Shown piece after piece: positions 25,653 to 35,800 of a stretch of 64,000 bases of DNA. The stretch is taken from NCBI GenBank assembly GCA_033344775.1, contig JAWPMT010000001.1, forward strand, positions 186,001 through 250,000, read 5' to 3'. Position 1 is the first letter of the stretch, and the number at the start of each line of letters is the position of its first letter. Both the position numbers and the translations under genes were made by a program. The notes under the pieces are model-generated. The model was not told the origin of the DNA and made no database searches. It saw nothing but the letters and a program-made list of their open reading frames with translations. The stretch is from Cytophagales bacterium. GTDB lineage: Bacteria; Bacteroidota; Bacteroidia; Cytophagales; Cyclobacteriaceae.

Positions 25653-26087
25653 ATGCATGTAAAACCAAGATTCCTCGTCTTGATACTATTTTCGGTGCAC
25701 ACACTTTGTGCGCTGCAAGCAACGCAAGATTCTACCAAATGCGCGCAATTAATTAAATCTGCAGAACGAGATCCAACTAATGCCCTGGCGTCCAGTCGAC
25801 CCTGGCTACCCGATGGAAAGTACCTGATCACACAGCCCTGGTGATCATGGAATACTTCTATGAAGGATTGAGATGGCATGAAAAAAAGCGAAGCCGTGCT
25901 ATATGCCCAGGCGCAATACCTTGAAAACGCAAGTTACGCTGAAAAAGCACCATTCTTTTGGGCCGGCTATTACATACTCGGCAATGATGAACCCATTGTA
26001 AATGCTGGAACATCACGCTATTGGGCCTCTCTGATAGGATTGTTGCTCGTGATTGCGGGCTATTTCACCCTTAGAAGAAGGAGTTGA
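25653..26087 (+). pseudogene. Decayed CHAT-domain protein gene
   Basis: Remnant of a CHAT (caspase-like) protein. It opens with a signal peptide (25653 on; 63 codons to a TGA at 25842). It then jumps to LASSRPWLPDGKYLITQPW, like the end of a CHAT core. In the next frame from 25841 it reads VIMEYFYEGLRWHEKK, then shifts back at a seven-A run near 25878 to KSEAVLYAQAQYLE, APFFWAGYYILGND and a final membrane helix with RRRS. These segments align in order with the CHAT C-terminus, but the TPRs and the catalytic His/Cys are gone. Two compensating single-base shifts and a large deletion are inferred. Confidence 0.6.
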
Positions 26088-26094
26088 TCACTTA

Positions 26095-28722
26095 TTATTC
26101 ACTTTTCAGCACCTCAGCTGGATTTCGATCATTCCGAATGACCTGCGTGATCAGTGGAACAAGAATTAGTAAGGCGAGGATAATCGCACCTATTGCAAAA
26201 CTAGAAACACCGATCTCAGTATGGTAGGCATAGTTTTGAAGCCACTGTTCCATGGACATCCATACCAATGGCACTGCCAATGCCATACCGATCACCAGAC
26301 TCCATAAATATTCTTTTGCAAGTAATTGGATCAGCGCCACAAGATCGGCACCCAGCACCTTACGAACAGCCATTTCCTTTTGTCGGATTTTCAGGGCGTA
26401 TCCCATCAAGCCCAACAATCCAAGGATGGCAATGACAAGGGTGATCGCAGTGAAAATCTTTAGCAGTTCTTTTTGTTGACGTTCACTTTCATAGAGGTTG
26501 TTCATTTCCTGATCAAGAAAAACCATGTCCATGGGGTATGCAGCGTATTTGGTTTGCCATAGGGCTTCCATTTGTTCTACCGTCTCAAAAAGGTCGCCAC
26601 TATTAAGTTTGACCAGCAAATGATTGAGCCAAATCGGTTCATAAACCATTATTACCGGATCGATGGCAGCCCGCAAACTCTCCTGGTGATAATCCTTGAC
26701 TATTCCCACGATCTGGCCTTCCGATAATTGATAAAAGGGATTGAATCCGCTAATGGTCTTTCCAAGTGCTTCAGAAGGATTGTCCCATCCCAATAACCGG
26801 ACCGCAGCTTCATTGAGGACATAACTTCGTTGGCGATCGCTTATCGTGCTAAAGATCTCTTGAACAGAAGATCCAGGAGGGAAGGCAGGGTAGGACACCT
26901 GGCGCAAGGCTTTGCCAGCTACAAACTCCATTTTCATCAATTCCGGAAAGTTTGGTTCTACAATCTGAATATCTACCGGAATACCGTCTTCCACTTCCTG
27001 ACCAGGCTTTAGTAGGATAATTCCGTCTCTTACGGCACTGCCCGGTAACTCCATAACGGCTGATACGGCATTGATTGAAGGGAGCCTGACGAGCTCCTCT
27101 CGAATAACGTCCATGTTCTGCTTTACAGCATCTGGTATGTGCCGTATTGCTACCAATTGTTCCCGTTCAAAACCCAGGTTTTTGTTTAGAAGAAAATGAA
27201 ATTGTTGCGTCGTGATGTGCATGGCTGAAATCAAGGCCATCGCCAACCCAAATTGTAGACCGATCAGGATCTTTCGCCGTGGTAATTTTGAATTGATGGC
27301 CAGTTGCGACTTCAGTGCCTGAATAATGGACAACTTCACCAGGGCCTGAGTAGGATAGAGGCTACTGATCCACGGAACAACAATCATCAAGGAAAGTGTG
27401 ACTGCTAACAATAAAGAAGTATCAGGCTGTAGTGTCTGCCCCAGGAACGCTCCCAGATATTTCAATAGCGTGACGTAACCAATTCCGGCTAGAACAAGGC
27501 TGAGAACAAACAGCAGGAACGACTCCAGGAAGAAATATTGCCGAAGGTGCGTTTTAGAACCACCCAAGACCTTTCGAATGCCCAATTCACGAGACCTGTT
27601 CAAGGACTGTACCGAATTGAGGTTCGCATAATTTATGATGGCCACCAGTAAGAGGAATACACTGGCCCCCAGAAAAATGAGAATATTGGAAAGCTGATTG
27701 TTGGTCGCTATTTCTCGTGACAAATGTGAATTCAGGTGAATATCCGAAATCGGCTGCAAGTTGAACATGGAGGTGGTTTCCGGATCAGGGGCATGTGTTT
27801 CAATGAATGACGGCATATCTTCGGTAATTACCCTGGCATCTTTTTCTGCACTCAATTTCACGTAGATATATGCCCATCCTGTGCGTTCTTCTTGCGTATT
27901 GATTGTGGTCAAGAGATTGATTGGAAGGTGACTATTATCCGGAATGTCCTTAATCACTCCTGTTACCTGATAAGTTTCAAAATCGCCAGAGTTACTGACG
28001 GTTTTCAGGGTTTCCCCCAACACCTCGTTTGTGCCAAAATACTTACGAGCGATCGTTTCTGTGAGCACCACACTGTTGGGATGACGTAAGGCAGATTGTG
28101 CATCGCCATGGACGAATGGTAGGTCCAAAACGTCAAAAACATCTGGATCCACGGAAAAAGCGTAATGTTCCCGAAATGCCTGTTCACCGACTTGAATATC
28201 CCTGAATCGGAAAGACTGGAACCGTACATATTGCTCTACTTGTGGAAAGTAGTCTGGTAGCTTATTGATCCAGTCCAGTGGTACCCGAGCCCAATGTCCA
28301 TCAACAGGTTCGTCCGCATTTTCCTGGTATGTGATACGAAAAATTCGCTCATGGTCTTTGTGATAGCGATCATACCCCAATTCGTGTGTCACATATGCGA
28401 GGATCAAACCAAAAACCATCAAAGAAATACTCAGACCCGATACATTGATCACAGTGTAATTCCATTTTCTACGCAGGTTACGAATGATTACTTTGAGTAG
28501 ATTCGCCCCAAGGCCTGAAGGTTGTTGTCGTTGTTTTCTTCTTAAATGAGTGATACGCATCATGCCCAATAATTCTTTCATAACGAGTCGATAGTAATGC
28601 AATGAACGTGGTTTTGCTTCTGCAAGGGCCTCTTCGAAATCACCTTCAATGATCTCTTTGTCCCTGCCCGTTGCCATCAGGGAGATCAGCCACTTGATCG
28701 AACGGGGTAATTGGCTTTTCAT
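26095..28722 (-). CDS. FtsX/MacB-type ABC permease with prefix domain (module 2)
   Basis: An 875-residue permease with the same plan as module 1: soluble prefix with EIIEGDFEEALAEAKPRS, one helix, a large extracytoplasmic domain, three helices containing GIRKVLGGSK, a second domain and a C-terminal FtsX block with AVRKVLGADL. No ATPase gene adjoins. The ATG overlaps the PadR stop by four bases (ATGA), so the pair is coupled. It converges with the CHAT remnant, 7 bases apart. Confidence 0.88.
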   Translation of the reverse strand: MKSQLPRSIKWLISLMATGRDKEIIEGDFEEALAEAKPRSLHYYRLVMKELLGMMRITHLRRKQRQQPSGLGANLLKVIIRNLRRKWNYTVINVSGLSISLMVFGLILAYVTHELGYDRYHKDHERIFRITYQENADEPVDGHWARVPLDWINKLPDYFPQVEQYVRFQSFRFRDIQVGEQAFREHYAFSVDPDVFDVLDLPFVHGDAQSALRHPNSVVLTETIARKYFGTNEVLGETLKTVSNSGDFETYQVTGVIKDIPDNSHLPINLLTTINTQEERTGWAYIYVKLSAEKDARVITEDMPSFIETHAPDPETTSMFNLQPISDIHLNSHLSREIATNNQLSNILIFLGASVFLLLVAIINYANLNSVQSLNRSRELGIRKVLGGSKTHLRQYFFLESFLLFVLSLVLAGIGYVTLLKYLGAFLGQTLQPDTSLLLAVTLSLMIVVPWISSLYPTQALVKLSIIQALKSQLAINSKLPRRKILIGLQFGLAMALISAMHITTQQFHFLLNKNLGFEREQLVAIRHIPDAVKQNMDVIREELVRLPSINAVSAVMELPGSAVRDGIILLKPGQEVEDGIPVDIQIVEPNFPELMKMEFVAGKALRQVSYPAFPPGSSVQEIFSTISDRQRSYVLNEAAVRLLGWDNPSEALGKTISGFNPFYQLSEGQIVGIVKDYHQESLRAAIDPVIMVYEPIWLNHLLVKLNSGDLFETVEQMEALWQTKYAAYPMDMVFLDQEMNNLYESERQQKELLKIFTAITLVIAILGLLGLMGYALKIRQKEMAVRKVLGADLVALIQLLAKEYLWSLVIGMALAVPLVWMSMEQWLQNYAYHTEIGVSSFAIGAIILALLILVPLITQVIRNDRNPAEVLKSE

Positions 28723-29039
28723 GACAACCCAGGAATGAGTTTATACCAGCCACTACGCAACTCATAAGAGCTTCTTAATACTTCTTTCCCTGCATCGGTG
28801 ATCTCATAAAATCGCTTTCTTCTACCACCACGCTCGGAGGTAGCACCACCTTCATGAGAACTAATAAATCCTTTGTCCTCCAATCGATTCAGGGCTGCGT
28901 GCAAGGCACCGATGCTTGGTTTTCGGTCCGCAGTTTTACTTAATTCTGTACGAATTGACATACTGTAGGCTTCTTCCTGCAAAGCACCGACAATGAGTAA
29001 GACCAGTTCCTCAAATTCACCGAGATGGGTTCTTTGCAT
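28719..29039 (-). CDS. PadR-family transcriptional regulator (module 2)
   Basis: A 106-residue winged-helix protein: EFEELVLLIVGALQEEAYS, ALHAALNRLEDKGFI and the wing GGRRKRFYEITDAG. Like the other three copies it heads a permease gene with which it overlaps by four bases. No strong long dyad was found upstream; a weak GTCT (29046-29049) / AGAC (29057-29060) pair is all that I see. Confidence 0.93.
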   Translation of the reverse strand: MQRTHLGEFEELVLLIVGALQEEAYSMSIRTELSKTADRKPSIGALHAALNRLEDKGFISSHEGGATSERGGRRKRFYEITDAGKEVLRSSYELRSGWYKLIPGLS

Positions 29040-29124
29040 ATTTGTGTCTTGTTTGTAGACTAAATACGAAGTTGCACATTTTAAGGTTCAGTTTTTTAAT
29101 TCTCAACAAAATATTTATCATTGC

Positions 29125-29152
29125 GTATATATACAGTATATACACTATGTAC
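29125..29152 (+). promoter_or_regulatory. Tandem GTATATAC-type operator before the GntR gene
   Basis: GTATATATAC (29125-29134) and GTATATAC (29136-29143) are AT-rich palindromes in tandem about 11 bases apart, followed by a GTAC at 29149-29152, ending 25 bases before the GntR start. YtrA-type GntR proteins commonly repress their own ABC operon through such sites. Binding is inferred. Confidence 0.5.
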
Positions 29153-29177
29153 ATTAATTACATTTTGTGATCTCTCT

Positions 29178-29555
29178 ATGAAAATAGTTATCTCAAATGC
29201 GTCACCAGAACCTATTTATGAACAAATAGGGAAGCAGATCAAATCCCAGATCATCTCAGGGGATTTGAAAGAAGGAGATTCATTGCCATCAATAAGAAAA
29301 TTGGCTTTGGAACTTCATATCAGTGTGATCACAACCAAACGTGCCTACGAAGAATTGGAAAAAGAGGGTTTCATCGATACCGTGGGAGGTAAAGGAACTT
29401 TTGTCGCCATACAGAACAAAGACCTGCTTCGGGAAAAGAAGATGAAGTCTATCGAAGATCAAATGGTACACATGGTAACCGAAGCTCAAAAAATGGGAAT
29501 AAGCCTGGAGGAGCTTCAGGAAATGTTGAACATCTTATTTAATGACAATGACTAA
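29178..29555 (+). CDS. GntR-family regulator, YtrA type
   Basis: A 125-residue repressor from the ATG at 29178, where the family pattern begins. Seen: PIYEQIGKQIKSQIISGDL, LPSIRKLALELHISVITTKRAYEELEKEGFI (winged HTH) and GKGTFVA. The short C-terminal part (about 45 residues) is the YtrA type that controls neighbouring ABC transporters. Its end overlaps the ABC ATPase gene by 14 bases. Confidence 0.94.
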   Translation: MKIVISNASPEPIYEQIGKQIKSQIISGDLKEGDSLPSIRKLALELHISVITTKRAYEELEKEGFIDTVGGKGTFVAIQNKDLLREKKMKSIEDQMVHMVTEAQKMGISLEELQEMLNILFNDND

Positions 29556-30417
29556 TACGTTAGAAATATCAAACCTTTCTAAATACTATAAAGGCTTTAG
29601 CCTCAATAAGATCTCTTTCAATTTACCAAGTGGGTACATCATGGGCCTGATCGGACCAAATGGGGCAGGTAAGACAACCATCATCAAGGCCATCATGAAC
29701 CTGGTGATGAAGCAGGAAGGGGAGATCAAAGTCTTTGGGATGGACCATCAACAGGATGAAGTAGCCATAAAAAAACGCATTGGTTTTGTTTACGATACGC
29801 CTAATTTTTATGCTCATCTGAACCTGAAAAGGCTCAAGAATGTCATAGCACCATTCTACGAAAATTGGGACGATCAGGTGTTTTATGATCTGGTTGACCG
29901 TTTTGGATTACCCCTGAATCAGGCATTGAAGAAGTTTTCAAGAGGGATGACCATGAAAGCCTCCATTGCCATTGCGCTTTCGCATCATGCTGATTTTATC
30001 ATCATGGATGAACCTACTTCCGGACTGGATCCGGTCGTCCGAAGGGAGCTACTTGACCTTTTGCGCGAGCTGATTCAGGACGAAAATAAATCCATCCTTT
30101 TTTCGTCACATGTGACCACTGATATAGAGCAGGCTGCAGATTACATCACCTATGTGAACAATGGTCAGGTAGTATTCTCCAAAACAAAAGATGAAGTTTA
30201 TGAACAGTATGCGCTGGTAAAAGGAGGGAACGATCTGCTGGACCGTGATACCCGAAAAACCATGGTAGCAGTGAGGAGCAGTGACTATGGTTTTGAAGGA
30301 CTGACTGCTGATTTAAAGCGCGCAAGAGACGTGTTTGGGGAACAAGCTGTTTATGATAAAGCAACGCTGGAAGACATCATGTTTTTCAACAACCTTAAGA
30401 CTAAAAATGGGCAATAA
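29542..30417 (+). CDS. ABC transporter ATP-binding protein (YtrB-like)
   Basis: A 291-residue ATPase. Seen: Walker A GPNGAGKTT at 38-46, a signature variant FSRGM, Walker B FIIMDEPTSGLD and switch SSHVTTD. It drives the two ABC-2 permeases that follow. It overlaps the GntR gene upstream and the first permease downstream, so translation is coupled. Such YtrA-controlled exporters often respond to cell-wall antibiotics or envelope stress in other bacteria. Confidence 0.94.
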   Translation: MTMTNTLEISNLSKYYKGFSLNKISFNLPSGYIMGLIGPNGAGKTTIIKAIMNLVMKQEGEIKVFGMDHQQDEVAIKKRIGFVYDTPNFYAHLNLKRLKNVIAPFYENWDDQVFYDLVDRFGLPLNQALKKFSRGMTMKASIAIALSHHADFIIMDEPTSGLDPVVRRELLDLLRELIQDENKSILFSSHVTTDIEQAADYITYVNNGQVVFSKTKDEVYEQYALVKGGNDLLDRDTRKTMVAVRSSDYGFEGLTADLKRARDVFGEQAVYDKATLEDIMFFNNLKTKNGQ

Positions 30418-31093
30418 CATACTGAAATTGGTCATCAAAGACTTCAGAGCGAATACTGGTTATTTGCTTTTGTTATTTGCTATTTTGATATCCATCAGTG
30501 TTGGTTTTAATCTATCCATTATAACAGAAGGTAAGGTGGAGTCTGAAGTCTATTTACTGGTGATATTAATAAGCACTACCATGGCAACTAAACTGTTTAT
30601 CATCACTGAAACGGAAGTCAGTGCTGATAAATTGATCGCTGGTTTGCCAGTCAATAGAATGCAAATGGTACTGGCAAGGTACCTGTCATCCATAATGATG
30701 ATCTTTTTAGCATTAATGGTGCATTGGAGCATTGTTCATCTGGTGTCAAATGAAGTAGTCCGTAGTGAAAATGGCATCTTGTATCGACCGGATATGTGGA
30801 TCGTTATGGGGTTGCTTCTTACCCTGTCTGATGCCTTTTCTTTTCCATTTCATTTTGTGTTTGGGGCCATCAAAGGAGGCCTGATGTATGGATTCGCGCT
30901 GATTGCTTTCATCATATTGACCATTCTGACCATCACCCTGATCAACAACAATGACGCTTGGAAAGCTTTATTCCTAAAAATTACCCAACAACCGACCGGA
31001 TTAATCTTTACTGAATTAATCGCCCTGTATCTCTTGATTTTGGGCAGCTCCATGCTCATTTCAATGAACGCCTATAAAAACAAAGACCTATGA
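30407..31093 (+). CDS. ABC-2 type permease (first subunit of the GntR operon)
   Basis: A 228-residue protein from the ATG at 30407, which overlaps the ATPase end by 11 bases. About six membrane helices; a short loop VSADKLIAGLPVNRMQMVLARYLSS follows the second helix, as in ABC-2 permeases of the YtrC/CcmB kind. It probably forms the channel with the next protein. Substrate unknown. Confidence 0.85.
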   Translation: MGNNILKLVIKDFRANTGYLLLLFAILISISVGFNLSIITEGKVESEVYLLVILISTTMATKLFIITETEVSADKLIAGLPVNRMQMVLARYLSSIMMIFLALMVHWSIVHLVSNEVVRSENGILYRPDMWIVMGLLLTLSDAFSFPFHFVFGAIKGGLMYGFALIAFIILTILTITLINNNDAWKALFLKITQQPTGLIFTELIALYLLILGSSMLISMNAYKNKDL

Positions 31094-31725
31094 ACAAAAC
31101 TGCCATTATACAACTCATTCAGAGGGACTTAAGCGCTTATAAGGTCAACATACTTGCACTTTCTTGTTTTATGTTGATCGTGAGCATGTTCATCACTTTT
31201 ATCAACACCAATACCTTAGGCATATTCACGTCAGGAATCGGTAACATTATCATGGTGGTGATCGGCTCTTTTGCCATGGAACAATCCGGTAGTGTCATAA
31301 GAATGCACACCGCTAGTTTGCCAGTTACCAGGACAGAAATCGTGTTCGCTCGATTTGGTACTTCATTGATCATCGTCTTTCTGAATACCATTTTGCACTT
31401 TATTGTTTTCAATGCGCTGACGACTGTGATCCATCAGGATCCTGTCTATACTGATGGTTACCTCTTATTGTTTGCGCTGGTTTATGGAGTTTTTCAGCTT
31501 TCGATTTACTACCTCGTCTTTTATCGGGTGAACATGGTTGTTTCCGTAATCATCTTCGTCCTTCCTGTTATGATATGGACGAGTGTTTCACCCCAATCAG
31601 GCTTTTTGAATGATTATATTCAGGGAGATCCGAAGCACCTGATACTGTTCACGTTTGCCACTGCATTGATACTAATCTTGTCCGTTTGGACCACTAAAAA
31701 TTATTATAAGAAGAAAAATTTGTAA
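31090..31725 (+). CDS. ABC-2 type permease (second subunit of the GntR operon)
   Basis: A 211-residue protein with about six membrane helices and the same loop pattern as its neighbour (RMHTASLPVTRTEIVFARFGTS). The two probably form a heterodimer with the upstream ATPase. It overlaps the previous gene by four bases. A 169-base gap follows before the next ABC ATPase. Confidence 0.85.
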   Translation: MNKTAIIQLIQRDLSAYKVNILALSCFMLIVSMFITFINTNTLGIFTSGIGNIIMVVIGSFAMEQSGSVIRMHTASLPVTRTEIVFARFGTSLIIVFLNTILHFIVFNALTTVIHQDPVYTDGYLLLFALVYGVFQLSIYYLVFYRVNMVVSVIIFVLPVMIWTSVSPQSGFLNDYIQGDPKHLILFTFATALILILSVWTTKNYYKKKNL

Positions 31726-31894
31726 TAAGCAACTACGGATATCATACTAGAAGTCTGCTCAAATTTATGATCAGCTATATGTAAAATATAGACTGATTCC
31801 ATCAACCTTTACTTCGAACCCGGACTATTGCCACCAGTCATCTCTGAAGTAGTCCCGGACTTATTCCTTGTTTGACTTTTTAAACCATCAAAAT

Positions 31895-32767
31895 ATGAAA
31901 CTCAAAATCGAAAATCTAACAAAAACGTATTCCAATGGCGTAAAGGCCATCAATGATCTCAACCTCGAAATAGGGACCGGCATGTTTGGCCTGCTTGGCC
32001 CAAATGGTGCGGGAAAATCTACCCTGATGCGTACCATTGCCACACTACAAAAGCCTGATTCAGGAGAGATCACTTTCAATGGAATCAATGTCTTGAGAGA
32101 TCAGATCGCACTCAGAAAAGGACTTGGATATTTACCTCAATCGTTTGGCGTTTATCCAAAGATTTCTGCAGAGGATTTGCTGGATTACCTGGCCACGTTG
32201 AAAGGGGTGAAGTCCAAATCGGACAGAAGAAAGTTGGTGCAGGAAGCACTTGAAATTACCAATCTGTATGATGTGCGAAAGAAACGCGTGTCAGGCTATT
32301 CCGGGGGAATGAAGCAGCGTTTCGGTATTGCTCAGTTATTGCTGAATAACCCCAAACTGATCATTGTAGACGAACCTACCGCCGGACTTGACCCCACAGA
32401 GAGAAATCGGTTCTTGAATGTCATTCGGGAAATTGGAACGACTAATACCGTGATCTTCTCCACACACATCGTAGATGATGTAAAAGAGCTTTGTACAGAC
32501 ATGGCGATTTTGAATGGCGGTCGCATATTGCGACACAATACGCCCAGAGAGGCCACTGCGGCATTTGAGGGGAAAATTTGGACCACAACCATTAGTAGGA
32601 CAGAATTAGGACAAATGGAGGCCAACTATCAGGTACTTTCCTCAAATTACAATGAAGACAATGGTCTAAACATTAGGGTTCATTCTGAAAACAGGCCTTC
32701 AGATCAGTTCACCACCGCAACTCCCCAACTTGAGGATGTGTATTTCCACACCCTAAAACAGGAATAA
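31895..32767 (+). CDS. ABC transporter ATP-binding protein (partner of the permease-peptidase fusion)
   Basis: A 290-residue ATPase from the ATG at 31895. Seen: Walker A GPNGAGKS at 35-42, signature YSGGMKQR, Walker B LIIVDEPTAGLD and FSTHIVDD. It precedes the permease/M1 fusion by 46 bases and probably powers it. The gap before it (31726-31894) holds CCCGGACT at 31819 and again at 31854 in direct orientation and may carry a second promoter. Confidence 0.93.
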   Translation: MKLKIENLTKTYSNGVKAINDLNLEIGTGMFGLLGPNGAGKSTLMRTIATLQKPDSGEITFNGINVLRDQIALRKGLGYLPQSFGVYPKISAEDLLDYLATLKGVKSKSDRRKLVQEALEITNLYDVRKKRVSGYSGGMKQRFGIAQLLLNNPKLIIVDEPTAGLDPTERNRFLNVIREIGTTNTVIFSTHIVDDVKELCTDMAILNGGRILRHNTPREATAAFEGKIWTTTISRTELGQMEANYQVLSSNYNEDNGLNIRVHSENRPSDQFTTATPQLEDVYFHTLKQE

Positions 32768-32813
32768 GTCCGATCCAATTCCATCTCATTTCCACACACC
32801 AAAAGCAATCCAG

Positions 32814-35800
32814 ATGTTTTATACAATATTCAAGCATGAGCTGTCTTATTGGCTGAGAAAGCCAGTATTTTATATTTACTCTTCCATCTTCTTCGTTGCC
32901 GCATTACTTATTGCTTCGATTTCTGCCGGGATTTTCGATGAGGTTAGCTCCACCGTTGGTTCCTTGAAGATTGTAAACTCACCATCCGAAATCAACAAGA
33001 TCTTCAATACGCTTGCTACCCTGATCTTTTTTCTTTTTCCTTCGATAATTGGCGTTTCTGTTTATAGGGATTTTAAAAGCGAAATGTATACCATCTTGTA
33101 TGCTTATCCTTTTACGAAATCCCACTACTTATCGGCCAAATTCCTTAGTTCTTTGCTGATCGTGAGTTTCATTGTGCTGTTTATAGGCCTGGGAATGACC
33201 ATAGGGTTTCGCCTGCCTGGCACAAACGGAGCGATTGTTTCAGCATTTAATCCGATTCCATATATACAAGCCTACCTGGTTTATGTCTTGCCCAATGTCT
33301 TGCTATTTGGATTGATTGTATTTGCAGTGGTGGTCTTTACCCGAAACATTGTAGCGGGTTTTGTGACGGTGATTGTATTGGCACTTATTCAAGGCGTTAC
33401 CAATGTCATGTTGTTGGATCCGGAGACAAGAATCCTGGCTGCTTACCTGGATGTGTTTGGTGCATCTGCTACCGATTATTATACGCAGTATTGGACTGCA
33501 GCAGAGTTGAATGAAAGTTTGTTACCGTTTAAAGGACTCATCCTGTACAATCGACTGTTGTGGCTATCGGTGGCCATGTTGATTTCGGGAATTGTTTATG
33601 CCTACTTCGATTTTGGCCAACAGGGGATATCATTCGTTTCTAAAAAAAGTGGCAGTGAACCATCTTCTAACAGGAATTTAGGAGGTGTCATTCAGGTGCG
33701 ACTTCCTCAGGTAGTACATGATTATTCTTTCCTTCAAAACGTGAAAGTGCTGTGGAGGCTATCCAACGTTGATCTGAAATATATTGTTCGCAGTTGGCCC
33801 TTCATCATATTCACCTTATTTGGACTAACGATGTTGCTGGAGGACCATGTAAAATCAGGTATGGTTAGGGAAACGGCCATGCTACCAGTTACCTGGAAAA
33901 TGCTGCGTTACAGTGAGGAGTTCCAATTCTCGATGATCATGTGTACGTTCCTCTATTCAGGAATGCTTTTGCAGCGGGCCCGAGCAGCAAACATCCTTCA
34001 ACTTACTGACATTTCACCTGTTCCGAATTGGACCTTACTTGGGTCTAAGTTCCTGGCGATTATCAAAATGCAGGTCATCCTGTTGATGGTCATCATGACA
34101 GCCGGCATTGGCTTTCAATTGTACCAGGGTTACTATCACTTTGAGATTGGCCTGTATTTATTTGGATTATTGGGAACCGACCTTTGGCAGTTTATCATAT
34201 GGGCGTTGTTGGCTTTTTTCATTCAAACACTGGTAAGAAATCCTTATCTGGGAACTTTTGTGCTATTGGTATTACTGCTCGGACTCGGTACACCTTTGTT
34301 GCGAATGATTGGTGTGGAACAGGATGTATTTGTCTATGGGAGAGGCCCCGGAACTCCATATTCCGACATGAATGGCTTTGGGAACTGGCTGGCTGCTTTT
34401 TACAGCTACATCCTCTACTGGCTGCTCGCCGGGTCAACACTTCTGATAGGAGCAGGATTATTAATGGATCGAGGGTTCTCTCAATCCTTTTCCGAACGCT
34501 TTAGGATGATGCGAGCCAGGTTTGATAGAAAAACGCAGACTGTTTTTGTGATCCTGTTATTAGTTTTTTTTGGGATGGGATTCAGGATCTATTATGAAGA
34601 TAATATTGCTAATCCCTGGGTGTCATCAAAAGAAAAAGAACAAATACAGGCACAATGGGAGCTAAAATACGGCCAATACAAAGGGGCCATTCAACCTAGG
34701 GTATTATCCGTAAAAACGAATCTGGACATTTACCCGGAAATGCAGGATTTCAAGATGCAAGGCACTTATTCCATGGTCAATAAGTCTTCGGTGGCCATCG
34801 ATACCATTTTTCTTAAATACAGTGATTTTTATAGCCGATTTGAATTAAACCAGACCAATATCGCAATAGAGGATACCCTTTATCGATTCAATATTTACCA
34901 GCTTGAAAAGCCTTTACAGCCTGGAGATAGCCTGGAACTAACCTTTACCATCTGGAATAAACCAAATACTTTTTTGAGTCAACATTCGCCAATTCTGGCA
35001 AACGGAACATTCCTCAACAACTTCAAATTGATGCCATTCCTGGGATATCCAGGGGGTGGATTGGAAGACAATGAAGTTCGCAAAAAGTACGGTTTACCTG
35101 AATTTAATTCATCACCGCTACCATCCGATATGACTGCACTGGGCAATCATATGATCTCAAGGGATTCAGATTGGATTGATTTTGAAACAACAGTCAGTAC
35201 TTCCGAAGATCAGATAGCCATTGCACCAGGATACTTGCAAAAAGAATGGATTGCAAATGGTCGCAGGTTCTTTCACTATAAGATGGATAGCAAAATGCTG
35301 AACATCTATTCATTTAATTCAGCACGATATGAAGTCAAAAGGGATCAATGGAACGGTGTAAATCTTGAAATCTACTACCACACAGGCCATGACTATAACC
35401 TTGAACGGATGATGAATGGAATGAAAGCAGCTCTGGAGTACTGTTCTGCCAATTTCAGCCCTTATCAGCATCGACAAGCGCGTGTGATTGAGTTTCCGAG
35501 AACCTTCGGTGATTTCGCCCAGGCTTATCCCAATACCATCCCATTTTCAGAAGGCAGGGGTTTCATTGCGGATGTTGATGATTCCGAAGAAGGTGGTGTG
35601 GACTATGCTTTTGATGTGACAGTTCATGAAATGGCGCATCAATGGTGGGCCCATCAGGTCATTGGTGCCGACGTGAAGGGTTCCGGTGTACTTGCAGAAG
35701 GGCTAGCGGATTATGTCCGTCTGAAGGTACTGGAAAAGGAATATGGGATCGGCAAAACCCAGAAGTACCTTAAATATGCTACTGATAGGTACCTAAGAGG

